64,000 nt of DNA, taken from Epithemia pelagica. Taxonomy: Eukaryota > Bacillariophyta > Bacillariophyceae > Surirellales > Surirellaceae. The DNA is taken from NCBI GenBank assembly GCA_946965045.2, contig OX337236.1:496001-560000 (forward strand), given 5' to 3'. Below the pieces are notes generated by a model. The model was given only the letters and a program-made list of their open reading frames with translations, had not been told where the DNA came from and did no database searches. The translations under genes were made by a program, and so were the position numbers. Shown piece after piece: positions 39,005 to 51,700 of this stretch. Positions within the stretch are counted from its first letter, which is position 1; each line of letters opens with the position of its first letter.

Positions 39005-42000
39005 ATGTCATCGTCCATGACTTCGTTGCAGGCCCAATTGGCGGCGCTCAATGGTTCGTCGGGCAAACACCCGGGCTCGATTCTGGCCTCGAGTCGTCGC
39101 CATGAAGATGCCGTGGGACGCGGCCTTCATTTTCGACCAGAACAGGGACATGCCGTGACGGAAACCATTCGCTTCAAGGCCTCGTTTATTTATGAAACGG
39201 CCCAACAAGCAGCCAAAATTCCTCTGCGGACCCTCTTGGAACAGGCGCAAGCGGCCGCCACGACCCTGTGTGCGCACGACAAACCCGGCACACTGCTGTG
39301 GGACGATTGGCAACTGGCCTGTTCCAGTACCGATGCGTCGACCGAAACCTTGCAAAGTATTTTGCTGCACCTATCCACCTGGTTGGGAGAAACGGACGAA
39401 CACGTGGTGGAGCAGTGTTTGCACATTCTCGAGTATTTACTCCGACGCTACAATTTGCACGTGTCGCCTACTTTATGGGAGGATTTGCTCTGGTGCTTTC
39501 TGCCGCATCATGCCACCAAGGCTGCCTTGGTCCATCGCTGTTTGCAATTGATCGATTTGGGAGGGTCCAATCAATCCTACTTGTTTTTGCGCCCCTATGC
39601 CGCCACTCACACCACACCCACGCCCCTTCCGCGTGCACTGTTGGCTCAACACGTGATGCAAACCCGCAATTTGCTTCGTCGCATCGTCTGGATGGTACGA
39701 GAAACCTGTGCCCTGGTCGATGACTACACCACTGCCAGCTCGACGCAGGACCGGCCGCTGCGCCATGGCATTCAACGGCACTTGTCGTGGACGGCGGCCT
39801 GTATTGTACAAGGATTGGCCTGGCAACGACACCAATTCCAGTCCGATGGGGACCGCGAAGATGTGATTCGCGTCCTCTTGCCCATGGTACGACAGTGTTG
39901 TACCATGTCGTCCCCCGATGCACGCATGTGGGGCTACCTCGTGGCCTCGGCGGCCGCCGAAACCTTGGATTTGGCAAGTGTCGTCTTGGAACAGTGGACG
40001 TCCGCCATGATGGAATATGCCCATGACCAACCACCACAAGATGATGATGGTGGTAGTATCCGGATTGATGGCGAGGCCTGGCTGGCACTCTTGTCGGTCC
40101 TAGTTCCCCCGCAAACGGGCCACCACATGGTAGAGGACGGTTCCTATCTCCCCTTGTTGCAAGGCGGCAAGTGGGTGGGATGTCCCTTGCCACGCCCCAC
40201 CTTTGACAGTTGTCTGCACCAAAAGGGTGTCACGGTCATTGCCACGGCCTTGGCCACCTTGTCGCAACAAGGCCTGCAAGTGACGCCCCTCGTGGCCGCC
40301 TTTGTCGCGCGGGGCCTGGAAACGTACCAGGTCGAGTTGGTACTGGCACTCGTACACACGAACGAATTGAAGCACGTGTGGAAGCATCCCATTCTCAAAC
40401 TGGCCGCCTCCGTGTCGAGTTGGGTGGCCACCCTCGCCGCGCAACAACGTGCCGATTTCAGGGTCACGACCAACTCGGAGGACCCGGAGGAACGGTCGGA
40501 AGGGTCCAAAATCGTGACCATCCTCCAACGACTCCACGAATGGGATCCCCTCGAGGCCGAACAAGGCTATGCACATGCCTTGCAACACGCTACCGACAAC
40601 CAGACGGATCAAGCAACGATCCGGAAAGTCCTGGCCCAGGTGGTTCCGTCGGAAGTCTTGACCAGTCCCACGAACGTCTCGTTGCCTTATGTGGCCTTGA
40701 ATGACGAGGCCCACCCATCCCGTCGACTCGAAGCCATTCGCAAACTGTTGGAGTATCGGCAAGACACTCGGGAAACCAAACAATCCTTGGTGGACCTACT
40801 GATTCGACGATGGAGCCACGACCGAGACTTTAGTGTGGCTCTGGCGCTCGGAACCGCCATTGGGTCTCTGATTGGAGTGCGGGACGACTCGTCCCAACTC
40901 TGGTTGCGCACCGAACATGCTTCCCTGATACTCGCCGGATTCCATCGCTGGGTGGGTGGGCCGTCGTCAGTGGTGGTGGACCAGAAGAAAAAGGATGGTC
41001 TGTTCCAATCCAGTTTGCAAATGATGCAAGTGGCCCTGCGTGAATTGGTCTGTAACGAACCCGAAACACACTTGATCCTCGAGGCCGGCCTGGCCCATGT
41101 GTTGGACGTACGCCCCCCAGTGTCCTCGGCGGCCCAACAGGTTCTTGTCACGGCGCTGGGTGAAACGGAGAGTCTCTCCCACCAAGACATGCTGAAAGCG
41201 TTATTGGTGGGGCGATCGTCCTTTTTGACTCGTATACTGGAACGGTTGAAATCGGATTCCATGGTGGACGCGGGTGAAACTGTCATCCGAGAAAAAAGTG
41301 CTTGGAACCTACTCTTCCTTTGTGCCCAACATCCAGACAGTGTCGAAACGAATCATGTGGCGGAGCTCTGTGTCGATGTGGCCTGTACGCTGTTGGAATC
41401 GGGTACCAGCAACAATACACGGTCGATTGGTATGGATCAGAGATCCAAGATTGTCACGTGTATGCAAGCCTGTGCTCCACATTTGTCCTCGTGCAGCGTT
41501 TGCATCTCAGCCTTGATGAGAATCGCATCGTTACCCGACAAGGACTTTGAGGCCATGGGACAGGACCTTTTGAAAGCCGTGTTGCACCGACCAACAAATT
41601 CCAGCTCGGTGTCTCCAGTGTCTCCAGTGTCCATCGTCATGGAAGCTTCTCTTCAACCAACGTTACACCCCTCGAATATTTGTCGATTGATCGACCTTGC
41701 TTCTGACTATGCCACCAACGACGAGTCACCAGTTCTCTCGTTTTCCGCCATTATACCAGTATTGAGCCTCCTTGAACATGATAGCGAGAGAGTTCGGCTG
41801 ACGGCAATCGCGTTTCTGGAACAACTGGGCCAGCGATATGGCGATTCGTCGTTTGACTCCAAGTCCTACGGCGACTTGAAAGGATTGAAGTATATTTTTC
41901 GGGATGTTTTTGCTTCGCTGGGGACAGAGGGTCAAAGTCGATTTCTCAAAGAGTCTCTTGCGGATGTGTTATCACTCTGTGTCAAGCACAAACGTGGAAG

Positions 42001-45000
42001 CGAATCGAGGGTTGCAATGATGAGACTCTGCAACTTGACATGTCAGTCGGTGGACAAACTCAACGTGTCCAAGAAAATTCCCGAATATCTTTCGCCAAAG
42101 GAGTGTCCGCGAACAATTGAGACTGTCAGCACAATTCTCAAGGCAATGGAAGTTTCGGGAGAGGAACATTTTCCTTTATTGGAGCGATGGAATCGGGTTG
42201 GTGTGCATGTGATTGCAATATCCATAGATTTAGCGGACAAGGAAGTTGTGCAGAGCTACTCGAACTTGTTTAAAACAACCGTGAGAATGTTACGTGCACG
42301 CTACGTGACAGGCTCAAAGGTGGTTTTCTCGTCAGGACCTCGGATGGGTGGTGGCCGAGGTCGATCATACTCTCTTGGGAGTATGGAAGATGTAAAGACT
42401 CTTGAATCTTACCCAGGAGAAATGAGTTCCGCTATTATCTCTGTCCTGGAATCGAAAAGTGTTGGGGCACTCAAGTTATCTTCCTTTGTCCTGAAAGATC
42501 TTTTTCAAGAAGCTGAATGGGTGGACCGGGTATTCTCAAAGCTTCCTTTGTCTGCACGGGAAAGACTGCTGACAGCTGTTGTGGATCTGGTTGCATCTGA
42601 TGCTTCTGATGTCGCAACATCCTCTTTCCTGAAACTCCCATTTGAGGCAGCGGATGTTCACGTATTCCTTCAAAACCAACTCAAAGCTTCTCCCATCAAG
42701 TTGTCGCTGATAGTTTGCGTTGCGAGCTTTGTCAGTGGAAATGGTGAGCAAATGCGAAACTCAACAAGTTTCCCAAAACTTTTTGAATCTCTGTTGGCGG
42801 TGCTTATATCACTTGATTCTACCTCCCATAGCTACGAGAAGGAGGACTATGCGTACGGATATCATGCATTATTGAATTGTCTTAATATGCTTTCGAACAG
42901 CTCGACACTCACAGGTGTACTCTCAACCAATCCGAGCAAGAAGATGCTCGAGGGGTTCTCCATACTGCGTTCTATCTTCGATCATGATGAAGACAAGTAT
43001 CTCAATACGTTCTCCTACAACAAAATTCGGCTCACTGCTTTGAGTTTGACAGCGTCGCTCGCTGACACATATCCGACTGAAACACGGACAACTCTCCTTG
43101 ATGGCCTCAAAGCCTGCATAACGCATTCTTCGCTGAAATTTATAGGTCGAAAGCATCGCGTTGAGCTGGTTTCCCGTGTTCTCCGTGTTTTCTGGGTGCG
43201 CTCAGCGGACGGCCCGGTTGACTTTGGTTCTGTGCTTCACGAGTTGGTACAATGTTTCGCAGAAGCAGACTACGATATCGATCTGCTGACAGATATCGTT
43301 GCCTCACTGGCCGCAATTGATTCGGAGGCAAAGTTAAGTTCTGTCGGTGCCTTCGCAGCCATTGCCATTGCAATAGCCCGCAGCGAGTCGCGACATGAGC
43401 CCAAACTGGCGCTTCAAATAATAAGTTGCTCCCCAAGGCATGCGAAAATGTCATCGGTTGTGTTGATTTTCCAATATATCAAGAATATTGCAGTCACTCT
43501 GATTGAAAGTGCGGAGGGGTCGATGGAAGTCATCGAGCAACCCCTTCCTCAGCATACCTTCATCGCGTCTATCGCAAAAGAAAACAAATCTTCTGGTCTT
43601 CAAAAGTTGCTTCAAAGAATGATCCGTTTGTTTGAAGATTGTCTTCAACTACGAGATGTTCAAGAGCGTTTGGAGAATGGAACTGAAGAAGACAGCAAAT
43701 TCTGCTTATCTCTTTGGCAAGGTTCTCTTTGGCTTCACGCAGCATGTCAAATTGCAAGAAACTCGAACAAGACAGATACGACGTTGTGGCAAGCATTAAC
43801 CGTGTCGGTCGATGAGATAAGGAACGAAATCCAGTCGGCAATGCCCTTGTCGTTGTTCATGGCCTCAGTTTCTCGGTTACTCGAGAACGATGCCAAACAC
43901 GATATGTTGGCAGAAGCACTTGCTCTGGTTGCTGAGCGGGTTGTTGACGTACCACCTGACTCAGCAGAAGCGTCGCTGTTCATGGCCCTCCTACCTGAAC
44001 TCTCCCATTCACTGGGTGGTCGTGAGGTATGGACACAAGCTTCAACGGGAGCATACCAGTCAGCCCTTTTGGCAATAGAGCATATCGGAAGAGTCTTGTG
44101 CCTTGGTACGAAGCGGCCTGGTGATTTGGATACTCGAATGTTTGAGACAGTTCTGGAAAAACTCGCGGAAACATTGGAGGGGGGATCGATCCAAATGAAT
44201 CTAAACAATGCCAAGTTCTCCAGTGTTGGGGCGACCCATCGAGATCTAATGTGTAGCCTAATGCTGGCAGCGTCAACCACAATCAGAATACTTGGAGTAA
44301 GGGCACTTCCTCATGTTCCTCGTATCATGGGCCCTCTCGTCGAAGCACTTTCAATGGCAAATGATACAGAGCAAGATCATGGCAGCAAGGCCTCGGCACC
44401 GAGGGATATGCAATTAGCGGCTGTTCGAACAATAGATGCTGTCGCAGAATCTGTTCCGCAGCTTTTTGCCAAATATCTTCCAGAGTTACTGGTCAACCGA
44501 GCTTTGCTCTCAAACCGACTTCGGTCAGGAAATGATCCGGTCTTAAGTCAGGCTGTTGACGCGCTGGACAACTGTATTTCAAGTGGTGTTCCGGCACGGA
44601 TGCTCATTCCAGCTCTGGAAAATGCGTCGGAAAGGGGAGGGTCTAACAAAAACTTGCTTGTTCTCGTTCAGATGCTTCATAAAACAGTCGAAGGTGTTTC
44701 TTCCAGGGATGCTGGCTCACTGAAGAGTGGCGTTTTTATCTGCATAACCACAGCTATCGACCAAGGGGGTTCGGACCTTCATTCGGAACATCCCTTGGTG
44801 GCTGAAGCGTGCGCCGCCCTGGTCTCTTTTTCTTTGAAGCTGTCTGAAGGCCAGCTCCGCCGTGTTTACGGGGCTTTGAAGGAATGGAAAAACGAAGCCA
44901 CCGCAGTTCCTGGTGCATCTAATGCAACAAAGCGCCTAGCATTCTGGGCAATGTCTGCTTCTCTCTCCCATCACATTAAATCTCTCTTCCTCTCGTCTGT

Positions 45001-45673
45001 TTCAATAGTGGTCGAAGACCTTTCGTTGGAACTGAATCATGCAGTGTCGATACTTTGCGTCACGAAATCCATCAAAACCAAAGGAGGACAGAAGAAGAGG
45101 AAAATAGAGGAAAGTGAAAATGTGCCTTATACAAGTTGTCCACATATTCTACAGCAAGTCCTCTTGTTCCTGGAACGGTCTTTGCGCGCGGACGCACGAG
45201 AAGGCGGTGCGTGGACTAAATCGGACGAAGGTAAACGGTACAATTTGTTTCTTGAACCCCTTCTGAAGTTGCTCCACTGTAACCTGACGTCAATGGTTTC
45301 GGAGGAGGTCCTTCCGACGTATGAAGACATCGTGGAAGGGGCTCGAGATAAAGACGAAGGGCACATCGTAGGGTGCCTTACCGCGCTGGCATTAGCTGCT
45401 GGAGACGAGCAACTGTGGAAACCTCTCAATCATGCAGTCCTGGAAGCTGCCGGTTCAGAAGGACGGAACGAAGTTCGAATAGGTGGGTTGGTGTGTTTAC
45501 TTTCTTTGATGAAAACGCTGGGAGAAGAATACATGGTACTTCTGCCGGAGTGTCTTCCTGTTCTGTCAGAGCTCCTAGAAGATTCAAACGAAGAGGTTGC
45601 AGGTTTGGCTCGTGACATCGTGACGCTAGCAGAAGATCTTCTTGGTGAGAATCTGGAAGAAGCACTACGTTGA
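39005..45673 (+). CDS. UTP10/HEATR1 small-subunit processome protein
   Basis: 2222 residues, a length typical of UTP10/HEATR1 (about 1800-2150). The N-terminus MTSLQAQLAALNG and a region rich in paired helices (LQSILLHLSTWLGE, VEQCLHILEYLLRRYNL) fit the family. HEAT-type repeats run throughout. The C-terminal BP28CT-like segment holds SDEGKRYNLFLEPLLKLLH, EVRIGGLVCLLSLMKTLGEE and the final LLPECLPVLSELLEDSNEEV, AEDLLGENLEEAL. The protein is a nucleolar scaffold for early 18S rRNA processing. The reading frame is uninterrupted; the ATG at 39005 has CACCATG context. Base use shifts near 41.65 kb: the first 2.6 kb is more GC-rich and codon-biased than the rest. It is convergent with the PHD gene; only 70 bp separate the stops. 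Confidence 0.85.
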   Translation: MSSSMTSLQAQLAALNGSSGKHPGSILASSRRHEDAVGRGLHFRPEQGHAVTETIRFKASFIYETAQQAAKIPLRTLLEQAQAAATTLCAHDKPGTLLWDDWQLACSSTDASTETLQSILLHLSTWLGETDEHVVEQCLHILEYLLRRYNLHVSPTLWEDLLWCFLPHHATKAALVHRCLQLIDLGGSNQSYLFLRPYAATHTTPTPLPRALLAQHVMQTRNLLRRIVWMVRETCALVDDYTTASSTQDRPLRHGIQRHLSWTAACIVQGLAWQRHQFQSDGDREDVIRVLLPMVRQCCTMSSPDARMWGYLVASAAAETLDLASVVLEQWTSAMMEYAHDQPPQDDDGGSIRIDGEAWLALLSVLVPPQTGHHMVEDGSYLPLLQGGKWVGCPLPRPTFDSCLHQKGVTVIATALATLSQQGLQVTPLVAAFVARGLETYQVELVLALVHTNELKHVWKHPILKLAASVSSWVATLAAQQRADFRVTTNSEDPEERSEGSKIVTILQRLHEWDPLEAEQGYAHALQHATDNQTDQATIRKVLAQVVPSEVLTSPTNVSLPYVALNDEAHPSRRLEAIRKLLEYRQDTRETKQSLVDLLIRRWSHDRDFSVALALGTAIGSLIGVRDDSSQLWLRTEHASLILAGFHRWVGGPSSVVVDQKKKDGLFQSSLQMMQVALRELVCNEPETHLILEAGLAHVLDVRPPVSSAAQQVLVTALGETESLSHQDMLKALLVGRSSFLTRILERLKSDSMVDAGETVIREKSAWNLLFLCAQHPDSVETNHVAELCVDVACTLLESGTSNNTRSIGMDQRSKIVTCMQACAPHLSSCSVCISALMRIASLPDKDFEAMGQDLLKAVLHRPTNSSSVSPVSPVSIVMEASLQPTLHPSNICRLIDLASDYATNDESPVLSFSAIIPVLSLLEHDSERVRLTAIAFLEQLGQRYGDSSFDSKSYGDLKGLKYIFRDVFASLGTEGQSRFLKESLADVLSLCVKHKRGSESRVAMMRLCNLTCQSVDKLNVSKKIPEYLSPKECPRTIETVSTILKAMEVSGEEHFPLLERWNRVGVHVIAISIDLADKEVVQSYSNLFKTTVRMLRARYVTGSKVVFSSGPRMGGGRGRSYSLGSMEDVKTLESYPGEMSSAIISVLESKSVGALKLSSFVLKDLFQEAEWVDRVFSKLPLSARERLLTAVVDLVASDASDVATSSFLKLPFEAADVHVFLQNQLKASPIKLSLIVCVASFVSGNGEQMRNSTSFPKLFESLLAVLISLDSTSHSYEKEDYAYGYHALLNCLNMLSNSSTLTGVLSTNPSKKMLEGFSILRSIFDHDEDKYLNTFSYNKIRLTALSLTASLADTYPTETRTTLLDGLKACITHSSLKFIGRKHRVELVSRVLRVFWVRSADGPVDFGSVLHELVQCFAEADYDIDLLTDIVASLAAIDSEAKLSSVGAFAAIAIAIARSESRHEPKLALQIISCSPRHAKMSSVVLIFQYIKNIAVTLIESAEGSMEVIEQPLPQHTFIASIAKENKSSGLQKLLQRMIRLFEDCLQLRDVQERLENGTEEDSKFCLSLWQGSLWLHAACQIARNSNKTDTTLWQALTVSVDEIRNEIQSAMPLSLFMASVSRLLENDAKHDMLAEALALVAERVVDVPPDSAEASLFMALLPELSHSLGGREVWTQASTGAYQSALLAIEHIGRVLCLGTKRPGDLDTRMFETVLEKLAETLEGGSIQMNLNNAKFSSVGATHRDLMCSLMLAASTTIRILGVRALPHVPRIMGPLVEALSMANDTEQDHGSKASAPRDMQLAAVRTIDAVAESVPQLFAKYLPELLVNRALLSNRLRSGNDPVLSQAVDALDNCISSGVPARMLIPALENASERGGSNKNLLVLVQMLHKTVEGVSSRDAGSLKSGVFICITTAIDQGGSDLHSEHPLVAEACAALVSFSLKLSEGQLRRVYGALKEWKNEATAVPGASNATKRLAFWAMSASLSHHIKSLFLSSVSIVVEDLSLELNHAVSILCVTKSIKTKGGQKKRKIEESENVPYTSCPHILQQVLLFLERSLRADAREGGAWTKSDEGKRYNLFLEPLLKLLHCNLTSMVSEEVLPTYEDIVEGARDKDEGHIVGCLTALALAAGDEQLWKPLNHAVLEAAGSEGRNEVRIGGLVCLLSLMKTLGEEYMVLLPECLPVLSELLEDSNEEVAGLARDIVTLAEDLLGENLEEALR

Positions 45674-45743
45674 TACCTCCTGTCGTAGCCATATTGTTCT
45701 ATATACATTTTTTGAACTACAGAGACTTCATGAAGCTGTCAAC

Positions 45744-48700
45744 CTAGGTATCTTTAACCGGAGCAACGAGGACATCTTTGATGGCCAACAGCTGCGCCAC
45801 AGGCTCAAGCAAGCCATCTTCATTAGATTTGTGTCCAGCGGACATGGAAACCTGTCCATTTTGAAGCCCAATCATGGATGGCACATGAAAGGTCGCTCCA
45901 TTTCCTGTTGCATCGTTTTTCTCCGCGAAACAATCCCCTTGTCGACCGAAGGCGTGTCCCACAGCGATAGTCTGGGAGGCGTTTGGGTTGGGAAGTTGCG
46001 TAGTTCCGGCAACTGTCTTTGACCCTTTCTCAGGGACGTCTGCTTCTGGTACACTTTGAGGAGAGGCTTTATTGCCAACACTGCATGCTGTCTGTGCTTT
46101 GACAACTTGAGCAACATCGTGCGATGGAGTTTCAGCAGGAAGTTTTATGGGTCGCTCAACAGTATCAACATTTGCGATGCATAACTGATTGGGAGGACCT
46201 GTTCGAAAACCTGGCCCCGTCGAAGGTACTGTCGGAAGTGTTATGGTCTGGCAGTGTCCCGTATCAGCAGGCAAACAACACAAGTGTTCACCGAGAGCGC
46301 TAACACACTCGCTGGACCCCAGTAATCCAAACGGGGGCCACAATTTCTCAATACGCGGAGCTTTCGACGACTCATCGTCATCATCGGCATTCAAGGTCTC
46401 TTCTTCGTCCTCGCGACCGAATGCCTCGTGAAAACCACGAAGGGCATCTTGAGAAACATCCACAGATTCGCCTCGACAGAGAGGGCATATCCACTCATCA
46501 ATTTGATCTGAATCCTCTGTTTTAACGCCAACACAGGTGGCATGAAACCAGTTTTCACATTTGTCACAACAAAGCATCAATCGCCCGTCGCTTGGACCAC
46601 CGCACACACAATGCCGTGTTCCGGTGTCATCAATCACGGCCTGAACACGGGGCTCAAAAGGCATACGAAGAGGGATGTCATCAGCTATATCAGCAAGGTT
46701 TCGGAGCTCCTTCATGTCATAGGGACGTTTCTCACCCGGTACAGGTGTTAAGAGTCTCGAGGCTTTGAAATTCCAAGCGGTAGCACGTTGGGCCATGGCC
46801 TTGATCATTCGCAGACCTTTCTCCTCAGGAAGTTTGATCAACGAGGCGTTTCGCACAGATGCAACAGCATCGCATGCTTTGGGACGGTTGGCCAGAACAT
46901 GCATCGTATGCGAACTCCAGCAAAGGCACTTTAATGAGTTGAAAACCGTTTGGACATCCACATATCTAGTTAAGCCGAGTTTTGCTGCTTCTTGCATCAG
47001 CATGGCCATGGGAGGTGACAAGGTACCGTTTACAGGAGGGCGACTGGCCAAAGACAGCTCATCTGTCGAAGGCGCTATTATCAAACTTCTCACACGGATA
47101 CACCATTTCTTCAATACATCAGCCTTGACATTTTCAATCTCTTCCTCGTTGCGTTGTCTTACCGAGGAGTCAGCCAAATCTTGCAGCTTTGATTGGCATA
47201 GCTTGATAGCGGCGGAGATTTTCTCAATTCTTTGCTGAATGTCCTGTGGAGCTATAGGTTCTGGAGGTGTCTTTGTCTCATTTACCGGTGCCGTTGGCGT
47301 TGGTGGTACCGTTGGTGCTGTGGCACCTTCTTTTGAAGGTTCTTCCTTTGGCACAACTCCATCGGTATTTGTTGGTTCCACAACGGTGGTTTCAGCGCTA
47401 GTTACAGGAACCACTTCAGGTTTGGGGTTGGACAGCATCTGATTGATTTGCTCGGCTTCAGCTCGTAACTTCTCGAGATCCTTGGTTTCCTTACGAATTT
47501 TACGTTGATGCTTTTGCGCATCAGCCATTCGAGCTTTTTTCAGATCTGCTTCGCTCGTCCACTTGCGAAGAATTGCTGCAATGTTCGTGCTACTTGTATG
47601 AAACACTTTGGCAACCAAACACCGAACACACACGTATTTGTCCGATTTCTTTTCCGCTCGCGCCTGAGAAACACCAACACAAGGGCCATGGAACCAGTCC
47701 TCACATTTCTCGCACTTGATCATGAACCCTTCATACGCCCGCCTGCAGATGCAATAGTTTTTCAGTCCGTAACAGAGTCGCTTGTATTCTTCGGGTAGAG
47801 AAACAATGAGATTGTCGTATTCATCAAGAAGCGATTTGACAATTTTGAATTGAGTCTGTGCTTGATCGGGTTTGTACTTTTTCACTTTGTTCGCCCATGT
47901 CCTCGCAGTCTTTACGCCATTTCGCAAAGTCCGTAGTTCGTTCGATAAAACGCCCAGTCGATTTCCTTCTTCTAAAAGCGCCTTTGCTTCGTGCAACGGC
48001 AATTTATCCTCTGCCTGTAAAGCCTCACTTGCCGTCCTTACCCAGGAATCGCATTTCTGTGCCAGCTCTTGTACACGTACCACCGAGTCACTATCCGCAG
48101 GAAATCGCGAGCTCTTTCGAAGCAACTCCCGAAGCTTCTCAATCGTCAGTTTCTTGTCGTTGCCCGAGAGAACCTCTTCTACACGTTCACACCAGGTAGC
48201 AAAATCACCACGTTCCTTCATCAATATGTTCAATCGCGTCATCTGATCTTCAATCATGGACCTCCAGTTAAGTGATGCTTCACGAACTGGACATTCCGTT
48301 GACAAAACCGTTGTCTCTAACAGGCTCTTTCCCTCAGACAAGAAGCGGTCAAACGCTCCAAAGAACCTCCCATCAAAGATTTCTCGTGGGCTTTCCACAT
48401 ATTTCAATGACCTTGCAGTCCAACGAGAAACTTCCTCGAGGGGAAGAACGACTTTGCCTTCATCAGAAACCATACACGACGTCTTCGCATCTTGACAAAT
48501 CTGCTTAATAAGATCTTCACTAGAGCTGGGAAGCTCCAGCGAGTCCGAAGATTCCACTTGCATATCATTGTCATTGGACGGAGCGCTCAAAGGCTGCAAG
48601 TCCGGTTGTTTCTTTTCTTCTTGAAGCTCATTTTCTCCTCCCCTGGGTTTATTAATGTCCTCATACGTCGGAGAGAATGCTTCAGGAGTACCATACTTTC

Positions 48701-51700
48701 GGTTGACAGCCTCGCGAAGACTCTGGAAACTACATGCAATGACATGAATGTCCTTCGTAACCCGCGCTTTCCATTCGGAAAGAGATGTGACAGCACTGTC
48801 CAGCTGTGCGAGTTGTGCGGACACGTCAATCGGAAGTTCAGTTCCCTCACGAACCAGTTCTGTTAAATCACCCTCGTCAAAGACAAGCTTTTGCTTTCCT
48901 CGCAGTTTCTTTCCTCCAATGGCGACGTTGGATCGTTCAAACCAGAATTCAATACGCTTCAACAGGTCCTCCAGTTCATTTGCCTCCTTCAAGTCCAACA
49001 CCCCAATACCAGCCTCAGCATCCTGTACAGCCTCCTTTAAGGAATCCAGTGACACTTTGTCCTTGCCACGACGCTCGACCTGACATTTCTCTACGAGCTC
49101 GCCGTGTTTGGCATACCACTTTTCGGCCTGTCCCAAAATCTTGCTGATTTTCAAACTTGCCGGCCCTAGATTGACGAAAATAGCACCCGCCTTCTCCACA
49201 CTTTCTTGCAACACAGCGATCGGTACTTCGGGTCGACATCCCCGACGACTGTCCCCTTCGACAAACTCCCGATACTGGTCAAACCACTCATCGACTTGAT
49301 TGAGCACAGTCTGGAGTTCTGGTTCGGCATCGAGAATCCAGACATCCTTTTCCTCCGGAGCAAGGACTAAACGACTCCGTAACAGGTTGGCCTTTTCCAT
49401 GTGTTCTCGAAGCTCGTCCAATTTGCCCTTTTTGCACGAGTCTCCACCACCAGCACCGTTGGCGGATGGAATCCAAGATCGTGCCTTGACGCTCCAGTTT
49501 CGGGCATCCAACTCAATTTGCAGTAGTTTCACACAATCCATTTCGACCGGTATTCGATTGCCTTCACAGGCCAAATCGTGCATCAACGTCACTGAAGTTC
49601 CTCCCTCCCCAATTTTGGTTCGAATCACCTTCATCCACGCCAGGGGTGCCATGGCCTCTGGATCGGGTACGTTGACAAATTCACCCAACCGATCAAGCCA
49701 CTCTTGCGCCTTGGATTCTCTCGCCTTGAGCTTTTCCAATTGTTCCGTCAACTCCACAGGAATATCGTGTCCCCGTTCAATGAGGGACCGGATTTCCGTC
49801 AAGGATATCCGCGACCGAATGGCAATGTTGGCTCGTTCACTCCAAGCTTCCGTCACTTCCGACACCTCCAGTACAAAGCAGGCAGCCGGAAACTTGAGTT
49901 TGAGTCGAGATATCTCTCGAACCAAGCCAGCCAAGAACTTGGTGCTTTCCAAAGGAGGTAATATCGATGCATTGTCTGGTCCTTTTTGTCTCTCTGCAAT
50001 GGTCTTTTTCCACGCCAGTATTTTGTCGCCTAGGTCATACGCCCGTTGGAGTCGACCCTTGAGTTCCACCAATCCCTTGGAACGAAACCCATGAAGACGA
50101 TCGGCTTCCTTGACCAACTCTTCAAAGACTTCCAAATCGTTTTGAGCCGAACGCGGTGAAGTTCGAACGGCATCCACACGACTTTGCCATTCGGATACGA
50201 CTTTTACTTGTCGAATCAACTCCTCATATTCATCCGGACGGACCATCATACTTTCAGCCACTTTTAAGGATTTTCGCAAAACGTCTAGTTCTATACCCTC
50301 CTTGTACCAAAGGTCCATCCACTGCGCTCGAGTCTTTCGAGCATTCTGAACGGGTTCCACCAATCCATCCAAGGTGGCATGAATTTCTTCCACAATCGAA
50401 TCTCCCTGGTCCCATACACGTTCAGGAGGCACTAATTTGCTCGAATTCTCCACAAGCGCCAAAATAGTTGATACATGAAAGGGAGGACCCACTGAGAACC
50501 GTTGTTGGTACTCCTTGGCACAGGCAAGGAGCGCTTTCCAGGTACTTTGAAGGACCGTCTTATTGGACGAGTACATGGTTGGTTCCTCCATCATAGAAGA
50601 GGTACATCTGTTGGTTCGATAATCCCCTTGGACTGTAATGTTTGTGGCACGTCGCAGTAATCTCCAAGGTCGAATCGTTGTTGCATTGTTGTTGTGACTC
50701 TTCTCCTCGCCTTCCACCGATGGTTTGCTACGTGACTTTCGTTTCAATTCTCGTATCCGTTTGCAGGCTTGTCCAGCCTCTAAATCTACCAAAAGAGACC
50801 ATTGTGCTTGTTCAATAGGTATTTGTGCCTGCGAAGTGGCGGTGCTTGCCAACAGGGCTTGAATCTTGGGTGGTGGAAGCACAAGGTTGGGAAGGGGTGG
50901 TACTTCCCGAGGTCGTTTTAACCGCGATTTTCGATTTCGTGACGAAGTGGCCGAAGCCAACGCCTTTTCATGGGCGTCATGCCAATTGGTCAAGTCCGTA
51001 ATCCATTGTTTGTGCCGCTTCTCATCGTCGTTGCCATGGCAAGGATTGGTTTGGTTCTGGTTTGGGAGGGTGGTGGCAAAAGCGTTCTCCACCGATTCAG
51101 GCAGCTTACCGCTTGGGTGTGATCCCCCCGCGTAGGGGCTACGTAGGCCAGTACTGGAAGGAAAAAGCGCAACGACCGACTTCGACCATGGCACTGAGGC
51201 AGCCGTATTCTCCCCATTCACTCCCTCTTTCGCACCTAAAGACAAAGAGAATCGTGAGTAAGTACCCTTGAGATGACGTATAGGCGACATGGAGCGGATT
51301 GTCCGACTTCTCGACCTTTGAGAGGGGCTGACGAGGCAGCGTTCCACAGGGACACACATCAACCACAACCTGGACCCTCATCGAGAGGGATCTTCACCTT
51401 CTACCTTGATCATCAAGGATTCAGAGGCACATATCAACAGTGCTTCCCTAAATGGACCCAATGTAGGAGTCTGTAGCCCGAAGAAGGCTTTCCGGACTCC
51501 TCAGGAGAGATTCCTTCGTGACAGACCGAAAGAACGACAGGGACACACAGGTCGAAAGCGATCACCTCGATAGAGGCACTGGAAGGACAGTATCGACTTA
51601 CCCGAGCTGGTATCTCCTTTGACATACACAGACGCTTCCTCCTTGGTCAAATGAGGCAGTAGATTGGACATGAGGACCGGAACAGGTCGTTCTGTCGCGT

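Noticed and set aside
51236-51368. ATG at 51368 as the start of the PHD protein
   Set aside because: It lies in the intron; splicing exon 51869-51602 to 51235 keeps the frame and gives a better N-terminus.
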